Shown: piece by piece, positions 43,093 through 50,952 of the stretch | Layout of the letters: every line of letters starts with the position of its first letter | How positions within the stretch are numbered: the stretch's first letter is position 1 | NCBI GenBank assembly: GCA_023423535.1 | Contig: JAFAFL010000034.1 | Coordinates: 1-64,000, forward strand | Length of the DNA: 64,000 nt | Origin: Pseudomonadota bacterium | GTDB lineage: Bacteria > Myxococcota > Myxococcia > Myxococcales > Myxococcaceae | Reading direction: 5' to 3' | Notes under the pieces: generated by a model | Told to the model about the DNA's origin: nothing | The model's input: only the letters and a program-made list of their open reading frames with translations | Database searches by the model: none | Position numbers and translations under genes: made by a program

Positions 43093-44801
43093 GCGAGAAC
43101 GGCAAACGATCTCTGAAGGTCGTCATCGTCGGAGGCGTCGCGGGAGGCGCCACGGCGGCGGCGAGACTGCGGCGGTTGAGCGAAAGCGCGGAGATCGTCG
43201 TCTTCGAACGCGGCGAGCACATCTCCTTCGCCAACTGCGGCCTGCCCTACCACGTGGGCGGCATCATCGAAGACCGCGCGAAGCTCCTGCTGATGACGCC
43301 GGCGCGGATGGCGGAGCGCTTCCGGATCGACGTGCGCGTGCGCCACGAGGTCCTGCGCATCCACCGCGCGGCGCGTGAGGTCGAGGTCCGCAACCTCCAG
43401 ACGGGCGAGGTGTTCCTCGAGCCGTACGACCACCTCGTGCTCTCCACCGGCGCCGCGCCCATCCGTCCCCCGCTGCCGGGCATCGAGCTTCCGCAGCTCC
43501 TCACGCTCCGGAACCTCGCGGACATGGACGCGATCATCGCGCAGGCGGCGCAGCATCCGAAGGGTCACGCGGTGGTGGTGGGCGGAGGGTTCATCGGCCT
43601 CGAGCTTGCGGACAACCTGCGCCACCGCGGGCTCCGCGTGACGCTGGTGGAGATGGGCGACCAGGTGATGCCTCCGCTCGACCGCGAGCTGGCGGCGCTG
43701 CTCCACGCACACCTCCGCGAGAAGGGCGTGACGCTCCGGCTGTCGGAGGCGGTGACCGGCTTCGCGGAGGAGGGGGACGGGGTGAAGGTCTCGCTGCGGT
43801 CCGGCGACACGCTGAGCGCGGACTTCGTGTGCCTCTCCATTGGCGTGAAGCCGGAGTCCCAGCTCGCGCTGGAGGCGGGGCTGGAGACGGGCGCGCGCGG
43901 CGGCGTGAAGGTGGACGCGAGGCTGCTCACCTCGGACCCGGACATCTCCGCGATCGGTGATGCGGCCGAGGTGCCGGCGATGGGTGGAACCGAGCAGGCG
44001 TGGGTTCCGCTCGCCGGACCCGCGAACCGTCAGGGCCGTCTGGTGGCGGATCGCCTGGCGGGAACGCCGGTCGCCTACGCGGGCATCCAGGGCACCGGCA
44101 TCGCGAAGGTGTTCGAGCTGACCGCGGGCTCGACGGGGAAGAACGAAGCGGCGCTGCAGCGCGCGGGCGTTCCGTTCCACAGCGTGGTGATGCACGGCGC
44201 CTCGCACGCCGGCTACTACCCGGGCGCGGAGCCGCTCACGCTGAAGCTGCTCTTCTCTCCCGAGGGCCGGATCCTCGGCGCGCAGGGCGTAGGACGCGAA
44301 GGCGTGGACAAGCGGCTGGACGTCATCGCCACGGCGATGCGGCTCGGCGCGGACGTGTTTGCGCTCGCGGAGCTGGAGCTCGCGTATGCGCCGCCGTTCT
44401 CCTCGGCGAAGGACCCGGTGAACATCCTCGGCTACATCGCGGGGAACTTGCTGCGCGGGGAGACGCGGTTCGTGTCGTGGCGGGACGTGCTGCAGCAGAA
44501 GGATGGCGGCGCGTTGCTGGTGGACGTCAGGGAGCCCTCGGAGCGCGCGCAGGACAAGCTGGAGGGTTCGGTGCACATCCCGCTCGGCGAGCTGCGCGCG
44601 CGTCATGGGGAGCTGCCGAAGGACCGACCCCTCTACGTGTACTGCGCGGGCGGTCAACGCTCGCACACCGCGGTGAGGCTGCTGGGTCAGCTCGGGTACG
44701 ACGCGCACAACATCAGCGGCGGGATGCGCACGGTCAGCGCGATCCGCGACGACCTCGCTGCGGTGATGCAGATGGGCGCCGGTCGAGCGGCCGGGAGGTG
44801 A
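43089..44801 (+). CDS. CoA-disulfide / CoA-persulfide reductase with rhodanese domain
   Basis: 570 residues. KVVIVGGVAGGATAAARLRR binds FAD, SFANCGLPYHVGG holds the redox Cys50, HAVVVGGGFIGLELADNL binds NAD(P)H, and TSDPDISAIGDAAEV is the second FAD contact. The C-terminal rhodanese (about 470-570) has YVYCAGGQRS (Cys519). This equals the CoADR-Rhd type that reduces CoA-disulfide and CoA- or protein-bound persulfide, releasing sulfide. It closes the operon and gives a reductive branch opposite to the dioxygenase. Confidence 0.94.
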   Translation: MSENGKRSLKVVIVGGVAGGATAAARLRRLSESAEIVVFERGEHISFANCGLPYHVGGIIEDRAKLLLMTPARMAERFRIDVRVRHEVLRIHRAAREVEVRNLQTGEVFLEPYDHLVLSTGAAPIRPPLPGIELPQLLTLRNLADMDAIIAQAAQHPKGHAVVVGGGFIGLELADNLRHRGLRVTLVEMGDQVMPPLDRELAALLHAHLREKGVTLRLSEAVTGFAEEGDGVKVSLRSGDTLSADFVCLSIGVKPESQLALEAGLETGARGGVKVDARLLTSDPDISAIGDAAEVPAMGGTEQAWVPLAGPANRQGRLVADRLAGTPVAYAGIQGTGIAKVFELTAGSTGKNEAALQRAGVPFHSVVMHGASHAGYYPGAEPLTLKLLFSPEGRILGAQGVGREGVDKRLDVIATAMRLGADVFALAELELAYAPPFSSAKDPVNILGYIAGNLLRGETRFVSWRDVLQQKDGGALLVDVREPSERAQDKLEGSVHIPLGELRARHGELPKDRPLYVYCAGGQRSHTAVRLLGQLGYDAHNISGGMRTVSAIRDDLAAVMQMGAGRAAGR

Positions 44802-44852
44802 ACGAACGGCTCCAGCGCGCGCTGGCGGCGATTTAGTGCGTGAGCGTCCGCG

Positions 44853-45314
44853 TCAGTAGCGGATGACCGCGTAACCCTCCGCCACCAGCCGGGCGAGCTC
44901 GTGCGCACCATTGGCGACGACCTCCGCGTCCGGCTGCAGCCGGTCCGGGGCGATGCCGAACTTCTTCAGCGCGGTGGCGCACGCGACGAGCTTCACGCCC
45001 GCGGCCTTCGCCTCCGCGGCGGCCTTGCGCACCGAGGACGGCACCGCCTCCACGGTCGGATCGAGCGCCACCACCGCACGACCGTAGGAGAGCCACACCA
45101 CCGACTCGAGGTGCCCCGACTCCAGCGCACCCTGCGCGTGGCGGAAGGAGCTCGTCAGGGTGAGGACGTCCTCGAGCCCGGTGGTGGCGACGAAGACGAG
45201 CTTGCCCTTCTGCGGTCTGGGCTGCGGGGCTGCCGTCTTCTCACGGGCGAGTGCAGCGGAGGGCAGGAGGAAGAGCGAGAGGACGGCGAAGAGAGAGACG
45301 ATGCGAGCGTTCAT
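44853..45314 (-). CDS. Exported DsrE-family protein
   Basis: 153 residues. MNARIVSLFAVLSLFLLPSAALA is a Sec signal peptide, then a DsrE/DsrF fold: KLVFVATTGLEDVLTLTSSFRHAQGAL, SVVWLSYGRAV and VKLVACATALKKFG with Cys112 at the sulfur-carrier position. Cytosolic DsrE and TusD carry sulfur as Cys-persulfide; this one would work in the periplasm. It starts 27 bases after the SoxB-like gene in the same direction and so may accept or deliver sulfane sulfur there. Confidence 0.85.
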   Translation of the reverse strand: MNARIVSLFAVLSLFLLPSAALAREKTAAPQPRPQKGKLVFVATTGLEDVLTLTSSFRHAQGALESGHLESVVWLSYGRAVVALDPTVEAVPSSVRKAAAEAKAAGVKLVACATALKKFGIAPDRLQPDAEVVANGAHELARLVAEGYAVIRY

Positions 45315-45341
45315 GGGGTGCTCCTTTGGAGGGACGGCGTG

Positions 45342-46733
45342 TCACTGCAGCTCGAGCTGCTGGGTGCGGAGGACGGGCGGGAGGTCTTCACCGACGGCGC
45401 GCCCCTGGAGGCCTTCGGTGCGCCGGCGCGGAAGCGAATCGATTCCGCCGAAGCGCTTCTCGGGCTGCCGCGAGAAGACGTTCTCCAGCTCCTGCTCCCA
45501 GAACGCGCGCAGCTGGCGGCCGCTGACCTTGCCGGTCTTCAGCTTGTTGACGATGGGGAAGAGGTTCCACAGCTCGCGCTCGGTCACCGGACCGGGCAGG
45601 AGCGGCGCGCCGAAGCGGAAGCCGTTGGAGAGGCCGATCTCCGTTCCGCCCGCTTCACGAATCGCGTCGGCGAGCACGTTGTCGAGCGGGTTCTCCACCA
45701 CCGCGTAGCGCGCGAGCGGCACGTCCACCCGGCCGACCTCCGCACTGAGCGCGGCCTCGTGGGGCGCGACCGCCGCCTCGACGAGCTTCGCGACCGTCGG
45801 GTCCTCCGGAAAGCGCGACGCGGTCAGCTCGATGAGCTCCCACTTCCGATCGACGACCCTCCCGTTCTCCACCCACAGGTCGAGCCGGCCGAGGAACGAA
45901 CCAAAGGCACCGGGCTCGACGACCCAGCTGCCGTCCTCTTTCTCGATCGGCTCGTAGGTGCGCTCGTGCGTGTCGCCGGAGAGGTGAACGTCGACGCCCT
46001 TCACCTCCTCCGCGAGCCCCACCGCCTTCGCGAGGCCCACATGGCTCATCAGCAGCACGACGTCCGCACCGTGCGTTTCGCGGACCTCACGCACCAGCGA
46101 GGGCAGCTCTTCCGGTCCGTCGTAGCGAAGGCCCACGCTGTAGCCGGGCGGCTGCCGGCGCGGCACGTCCGGATCGGTGTAGCCGACCACCGCGACCTTC
46201 ACGCCCGCCACGCTCTCGAGAAAGTACGGCGCGAAGAGCCTCTCTCCGCTCGCACCGTCGCGCAGGTTCGAAGCGATGAGCGGATGCTTCAGCTCCGCGG
46301 CCCTCTCGCGCAGCGCCCGCGGGCCGTACACGACCTCCCAGTTCCCCGGCACCGCGGCGTCTATCCCCAGCGCGTTGAGCGGATCGATGAGCGCCCTGCC
46401 CTCGGTAAGCCCGGCCTCACCGCTGCCCTGGATCGTGTCGCCGGCATCGAGCACGAGGACGTCGCCCCCTCGCTCGGCGCGGATCCGCGCAATGGCCGCG
46501 GCCACACGCGCGAAGCCGCCGGCCTCTTCGATGCGCTCTTCGCCGTCCCTCCAGAAGAGCTCCGGGTGCGGCCGCAGCTGCGCGTGCAGATCCGCCACAT
46601 AGAGGACCGTCACCTGACGGCGCTCCGGCTTCGCTTCGCCGCTGACCGGGCGGACGGTCGCGCAGGCGCTGAGGGTTCCAATCGTCGCGAGCGCCGCGAG
46701 TGCCCCGAGCAGCGGAGCGATGAGGTTCTTCAT
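45342..46733 (-). CDS. SoxB-like metallophosphoesterase lipoprotein, C-terminal domain shortened
   Basis: 463 residues. The lipobox LSAC gives Cys24. Metal-site motifs are VADLHAQL (Asp48, His50), LDAGDTIQG (Asp96, Asp99), PGNWEVVYG (Asn131), LLMSHVG and SGDTHER. Trp132 stands where 5'-nucleotidases have the catalytic His of GNHE, a change I associate with the thiosulfohydrolase SoxB. The C-terminal domain begins normally (NGFRFGAPLLPGPVTERELWNLFP, QELENVFSRQPEKRFGG) but then jumps to an unrelated-looking 36-residue end, so about 80-100 residues seem lost. With DsrE downstream and sulfur genes adjacent, a sulfur role is likelier than nucleotide salvage. Activity is doubtful if the loss is real. 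Confidence 0.8.
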   Translation of the reverse strand: MKNLIAPLLGALAALATIGTLSACATVRPVSGEAKPERRQVTVLYVADLHAQLRPHPELFWRDGEERIEEAGGFARVAAAIARIRAERGGDVLVLDAGDTIQGSGEAGLTEGRALIDPLNALGIDAAVPGNWEVVYGPRALRERAAELKHPLIASNLRDGASGERLFAPYFLESVAGVKVAVVGYTDPDVPRRQPPGYSVGLRYDGPEELPSLVREVRETHGADVVLLMSHVGLAKAVGLAEEVKGVDVHLSGDTHERTYEPIEKEDGSWVVEPGAFGSFLGRLDLWVENGRVVDRKWELIELTASRFPEDPTVAKLVEAAVAPHEAALSAEVGRVDVPLARYAVVENPLDNVLADAIREAGGTEIGLSNGFRFGAPLLPGPVTERELWNLFPIVNKLKTGKVSGRQLRAFWEQELENVFSRQPEKRFGGIDSLPRRRTEGLQGRAVGEDLPPVLRTQQLELQ

Positions 46734-46788
46734 CTGCAGTGACCTTTCGTTGCGAGGATGGGCTGCAGACACGACGAGCCGTCCGCGG

Positions 46789-46822
46789 AGTTCCCGCGGC
46801 ACCGTTCGCCGGCACGGGAACT
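46789..46822. promoter_or_regulatory. Widely spaced inverted repeat between soxB-like gene and yeiH remnant
   Basis: AGTTCCCG and CGGGAACT, perfectly complementary, are 18 bases apart, which places the half-sites about two and a half helical turns apart. The region lies between divergent genes and could bind a dimeric regulator of both. AAGTTCCCGG also occurs at 39483 beside the ECF sigma gene. Confidence 0.35.
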
Positions 46823-46853
46823 TCCGGGGCCTCTCACCGTGTCGCTCCGCACC

Positions 46854-47676
46854 ATGAACCCCGCCGAGATCCCTCTCCCCGCTCAGCCCGACGTCGCGCC
46901 CCATCACCCACCTGCCAGGCGACGCCACGCTGCAGCGGAGTGGGTGAAGACGAAGGGACCGGGCGTGCTCCTCGCCTCCTCCGTGGGCGCCGCCGCGTTC
47001 TTCGCCTCACGCCTCACGCCTGCGCTGAGCCCCCTCATCTGGGCCATCCTCCTCGGCGCGGCGCTCGCGAACGTGCGCCGGCTTCCCGCAGTGCTTCAGC
47101 CGGGGATCACCTTCTCCGCGAAGCAGCTCCTCCGGCTGGCGGTAGGCCTGCTCGGCATCCGGCTCGGGCTCTCGCAGCTTCAGTCGGTGGGCGCGGTCGG
47201 GCTCGGCGTGGTCTTCGTCTCCGTGGTGGGGACGCTCCTCTTCGCCATCTGGTTCGGGAAGAGGCTCGGCCTGTCGAAGTCGCTCGCCACCGTGCTCGCT
47301 TCGGGAACCGCGATCTGCGGCGCCTCGGCGATCGTCGCGGTGGCGGGGGTGATCGACGCGAAGGAGCGTGCTCTCGGTGCTCCACCGCCGCTACGGCGGC
47401 CCGAAGGGCTCGGCCGGCGTCTCACCCATTCCCTGGTTCGTGGGGCTCTTCATCGCCACGATGGTGCTGCGCTCCACGGGGCTCCTGCCCACGAGCGTGG
47501 TGGACGGGGTGGTCCAGCTCGACGCGCTGCTGCTCGCGGTGGCGATGGCCGGGCTCGGGCTCGACCTGCGCTGGGCGAAGGTGAAGGCGGCGGGGCTGAG
47601 GCCGCTCTACGCCACGCTCGCGGCGACCGTGTTCATCAGCGCGCTGTCCTTCGGCTTCATCACGCTGCTGACCTGA
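46854..47676 (+). pseudogene. yeiH: Broken YeiH-family (UPF0324) permease gene
   Basis: From the ATG at 46854 the first frame encodes helices typical of YeiH up to GTAICGASAIVAVAGVIDAKE (near 47350). The second frame, shifted by one, starts at about 47368 and encodes SPIPWFVGLFIATMVLRSTGLLP and LDALLLAVAMAGLGLDLRWAKVK, the normal C-terminal part, ending at 47676. Around 80 residues that usually link the parts, with several helices, are missing. GTGCTC occurs twice at the junction (near 47369 and 47378). YeiH proteins are thought to export sulfate-like anions; this copy should be dead. Confidence 0.8.
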
Positions 47677-47706
47677 GCTCTCCGCAGCGAAGCGACCTCA
47701 CCCACC

Positions 47707-49455
47707 TCACCACCAGCGCGGCGTGCGCTCGATGAAGGTCATCAGGGCGTCGTGCTTCGGCGCCTCTTCGCGCGGCTGGTCCATCCACTCGAGCGCGCCC
47801 CAGCGCCCGTACTTCGACCAGTTGCCCACCGCGCCGAGGTGCACGAACAGCTCACCGCCCGCCGCGCGCCACATCCCGAGGTAGTCGAGGTACAGCGCCT
47901 TCATCTTCGGGTCGCGGTTCACCGCGTCGAACAGCGCGTTCACGCGAGGGTCCTCCTGCATCGGTCCGTGGCCTACGAGGTGTTGCCCGCCCTCGTACGC
48001 CACGAGCCTCACGCCGTGCTTCTTCGCCACCTTCGCCTGCTCCGCGACCCAGCCCTTCACCCGCGGCAGCGAGTCCCTTCGCATCGCCTCGAGGAACGTG
48101 TCCGGTGTCTGGCCCCAGAGGAAGTCGCGCATCTTCGGGTCGCCGTACTCGCCGCCGAAGTAGGGCGCCACCGCCAGCGCGTCGGTGTGCTTCGCGGCGT
48201 CTTCGAACGAGAGCAGCGTCTCCGAGCTCCACGCGTTCGCGATGTGCGAGCCCATCACGCGGACGAGCCTCCCCTTCCGCGCCTCACCGAACACGCGCTC
48301 GAAGATCCCGAAGATCCGAAGCGAGCGCTGCGCGTGCCAGCGCAGCTGCGCCTCGTACGGATTTTCCGACAGCCCGAGCCGCAGCCCCTCCTCCTGCGCG
48401 TGCTTCGCCACCGGGAAGATGGCGTTCCAGACCTCGTTGGAGTGCTCGACGTACGCCTTGAGCTCCGGCCGCAGGTTGTCGCGCACGTAGAGCGCGAACG
48501 CCTCCACGTACGCGTCGTCGGCGGTATGCGGGATGGTGAACCAGGGGTCCTGTCCCTGCACGTTCGCCAGCGCGACCATCACCTCCACCGGCGCCCCGCC
48601 CCGCCAGCGCACGTCGTCCGGCTTCGGGCGCGTCTCCCACGTTCCGGCGACCGCGCCGCCATCCATGCCGATCATCCAGTTGAGGAAGCGCACGCTCGCG
48701 TAGTCCTTCAGCCGCTCGAGGAAGAGCGGGTGGAAGGGCTGCTCGCGGTAATTCTTCTCGAACGGCACGCACGCGCCCGCGTCACCACACGCAGTCTTCG
48801 CGTCGCACCAACGCCGCACGTCGCCTTCGCACCGTCCGCCGGGCATCAGCACGCGGAGGTTCCGCAGCGGGTCGGTGCCGTCCACCGCCACCACGTCGAG
48901 CACCAGCCCCTGCTCGCGCGGATCGAGCGTCACCTCGTCGCGTCCCGCCCCGCGCTTCACCTCGCGGCCGTCCTCCAGCCGCTTGCCCGCGTGCGAGTAC
49001 TCGAGCCGGCCCTTGCCGTCGTAGAGCACCACGTACGTGCCCGCGGGCGCGCCGACGCGGTCCCACATCAGCAGCGTCCGTGCGCGTTGGCCCTCGCGCA
49101 GGGAACGCACGTTCCCCTTCTCGTCGAGATCCAGCGGCTGGTCGTCCTGCCACGCGTAGCCGCTCGTCGAGTGCCAGGGCCGCGAGACCTTGAACTGATC
49201 GACGAAGCTCCACTCGCGGCTCCAGTCCACGAGGAAGTCGAGGTTCGTGCCCACCGGCGACCGCGCGGGCGTCACCGGCCCTGCAGCGCGCTCGTCCACC
49301 GGCGCCGTCTCCGCCGACAGCGCCTCGGACTGAGCAGAGCGGGGCGCGGCTCCCTCAGCGCTCCTTCGCGTGCAGCCCTTCCCGCACCCCACCGCCACCA
49401 TCAGCAGGCTGGCGGTGAGGCACGCACGAAGGAGCTTCGACTTTGAACCGGGCAT
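47707..49455 (-). CDS. Glycosidase-like lipoprotein (cellulose-binding/GH-A type)
   Basis: 582 residues. Lipobox AVGC (Cys24), a linker, then GTNLDFLVDWSREWSFVDQF (69-88), a beta domain with a Cys pair, and a TIM-barrel-like half with FLNWMIGMDGG (258-267), YVEHSNEVWN (335-344, Glu341 after Asn as acid/base) and LVAYEGGQHLVG (second Glu as likely nucleophile). NE and YEGG positions suit a clan GH-A retaining glycosidase. Similar proteins are often annotated as cellulose-binding; the sugar is not evident. It would act at the cell surface. It follows the serpin gene after 42 bases. Confidence 0.75.
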   Translation of the reverse strand: MPGSKSKLLRACLTASLLMVAVGCGKGCTRRSAEGAAPRSAQSEALSAETAPVDERAAGPVTPARSPVGTNLDFLVDWSREWSFVDQFKVSRPWHSTSGYAWQDDQPLDLDEKGNVRSLREGQRARTLLMWDRVGAPAGTYVVLYDGKGRLEYSHAGKRLEDGREVKRGAGRDEVTLDPREQGLVLDVVAVDGTDPLRNLRVLMPGGRCEGDVRRWCDAKTACGDAGACVPFEKNYREQPFHPLFLERLKDYASVRFLNWMIGMDGGAVAGTWETRPKPDDVRWRGGAPVEVMVALANVQGQDPWFTIPHTADDAYVEAFALYVRDNLRPELKAYVEHSNEVWNAIFPVAKHAQEEGLRLGLSENPYEAQLRWHAQRSLRIFGIFERVFGEARKGRLVRVMGSHIANAWSSETLLSFEDAAKHTDALAVAPYFGGEYGDPKMRDFLWGQTPDTFLEAMRRDSLPRVKGWVAEQAKVAKKHGVRLVAYEGGQHLVGHGPMQEDPRVNALFDAVNRDPKMKALYLDYLGMWRAAGGELFVHLGAVGNWSKYGRWGALEWMDQPREEAPKHDALMTFIERTPRWW

Positions 49456-49497
49456 CCGCGCCTTCTACCACCGCGCTCCCGACGAAGACCGGCTGCG

Positions 49498-50802
49498 CTA
49501 CGGGTTCACCACCCGCCCCACGAAGACCAGCGCGCCGGTGGCGTTGTCCCGCACCGCGAAGACGAACGGCCGGTCCACGACGAGCGGGCGAGCCAGCGGC
49601 GCCGACGTCTCACCGACGATCACCGCGGTCGCGGCCGCCGCTTCAGTGCCCTTCTCGTCCACCTTCACGAAGCACTCGTGGACGACGTCGGAGATCGCGA
49701 CGGAGCGCGGCGTCATGGCGCTGAAGTCGGCCTCGGCGCCGAACGCGGGCTCGAGCCCCAGCGTCCGAAGCGGCGTGCTCAACGACGCCTGGGTGCGCGC
49801 CTCGAACTTCGGGAAGGTGAGGTCCAGCGTCTCGCCGGTGAGCGCCGCCACGTAGCCGTCGAACGCCGCCGCGCCGAGCGAGGCCTCCAGCGTCTCCAGG
49901 TCTCCCTCCGGCGGGACGACGACGACCATCGACAGCTCGCCACCGTCATAGGGCAGCTCGAAGATCTCCGTGCCGTTGAGCTGCGCCGCCCGCGTCTGCA
50001 GCAGCGGGTGACGCATCAGCGGAACCTGCTTCGTGCCCGAGGGCGCGTGGAAGTCGCCGTTGGCGGTCAGCGACTCCTCGAAGACGCGCGCCCACGACGC
50101 GTTGAAGTAGATGGCGTTCACCAGCACGAGCCGCGTGTCGGAGGTGATCGTCTCCTCCGCGAGGAGCTCCTTGATGCGGTCCTCGGTCTTCTGCGCGACC
50201 CACGCGTTGATCTCCACCCGCGACGGCTCCGGCGCACCGGCGAAGTCCATCAGCCGCACGCCCGCGCCGTACTCCAGCGCCAGCGTGTCGAGGTACGGCA
50301 CCTCGAGCGGGAAGCCCTGCTGCGCGAAGACCTGGTTCGTCATGTTCAGCCGGAAGGGCTTTCCATCCGTGCCCGCCGCGCCCTGTCCGCGCGAGGTGAG
50401 CTGCGCCTCCAGGTCGTTCATCGCCCGGTGATGGTTCGCGGCGGGCAGCCCGCTGCCCAGCACCCCTTCGAAGGCCTGCGCCGTGGTGCCCGCTGCGCCG
50501 GCGTACGTCATCGACAGCGCGGTGGAGATGCTCACCGGAGAGAGGAAGAGGTTCTCGCCCTCTGTAGTCAGCTGCCGGTAGAGGTCGAACGCGAGATCGT
50601 TCTGCCCCGCGACCGCCTTCTGGAGATCTCCGGCCGGAGCGGCGGCGGTGATCCGCGCCTTGTCCGACCGCGCATCCGCGCCGGGCGCCTGCGGCTCGAG
50701 CCTGTCCTCCGGCGGTGGAGCCTCCGCGTCCGGCGTGTTGCAGCCGGCGACGGCGAGGAGCGAGACGAGACAGAGAACGGCGCAGCGCAAGCGGGTAACC
50801 AT
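49498..50802 (-). CDS. Serpin (serine protease inhibitor), lipoprotein
   Basis: 434 residues. Lipobox VAGC (Cys21). The serpin body has NLFLSPVSISTALSMTYAGA, VLVNAIYFNASW, FELPYDGG and the terminal VDRPFVFAVRD. The hinge reads EKGTEAAAATA (383-393), the small-residue pattern of inhibitory serpins that can insert the loop. Counting from the hinge puts P1 near Thr399 (GET-S), though the loop is two residues longer than in antitrypsin, so P1 could be off by two. The start has GGAGG upstream. The next gene upstream encodes an S53 peptidase, but that class is not a classical serpin target. Confidence 0.93.
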   Translation of the reverse strand: MVTRLRCAVLCLVSLLAVAGCNTPDAEAPPPEDRLEPQAPGADARSDKARITAAAPAGDLQKAVAGQNDLAFDLYRQLTTEGENLFLSPVSISTALSMTYAGAAGTTAQAFEGVLGSGLPAANHHRAMNDLEAQLTSRGQGAAGTDGKPFRLNMTNQVFAQQGFPLEVPYLDTLALEYGAGVRLMDFAGAPEPSRVEINAWVAQKTEDRIKELLAEETITSDTRLVLVNAIYFNASWARVFEESLTANGDFHAPSGTKQVPLMRHPLLQTRAAQLNGTEIFELPYDGGELSMVVVVPPEGDLETLEASLGAAAFDGYVAALTGETLDLTFPKFEARTQASLSTPLRTLGLEPAFGAEADFSAMTPRSVAISDVVHECFVKVDEKGTEAAAATAVIVGETSAPLARPLVVDRPFVFAVRDNATGALVFVGRVVNP

Positions 50803-50952
50803 GGGGCCTCCAACGATGAGGAACACAGCGTCGAGAGAGGCAAAGCAACCCGCGCACCACCGCCCCCGCCCAATGAATCCGGCCCCTTCCACTGCCCCCC
50901 GGCTCGGGAATCTGAGACCGGCTGCGAGAAAACCGGCACGCGACCCCGGGCG

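Noticed and set aside
44812..44825. CCAGCGC-GCGCTGG as a terminator after the sulfur operon
   Set aside because: A perfect palindrome with no loop cannot form a good hairpin, it has no U-run, and such strings are common in this composition.
46854..47676. Programmed frameshift in yeiH
   Set aside because: The two frames do not join at a slippery site and a long conserved segment is missing, so a frameshift could not restore the protein.
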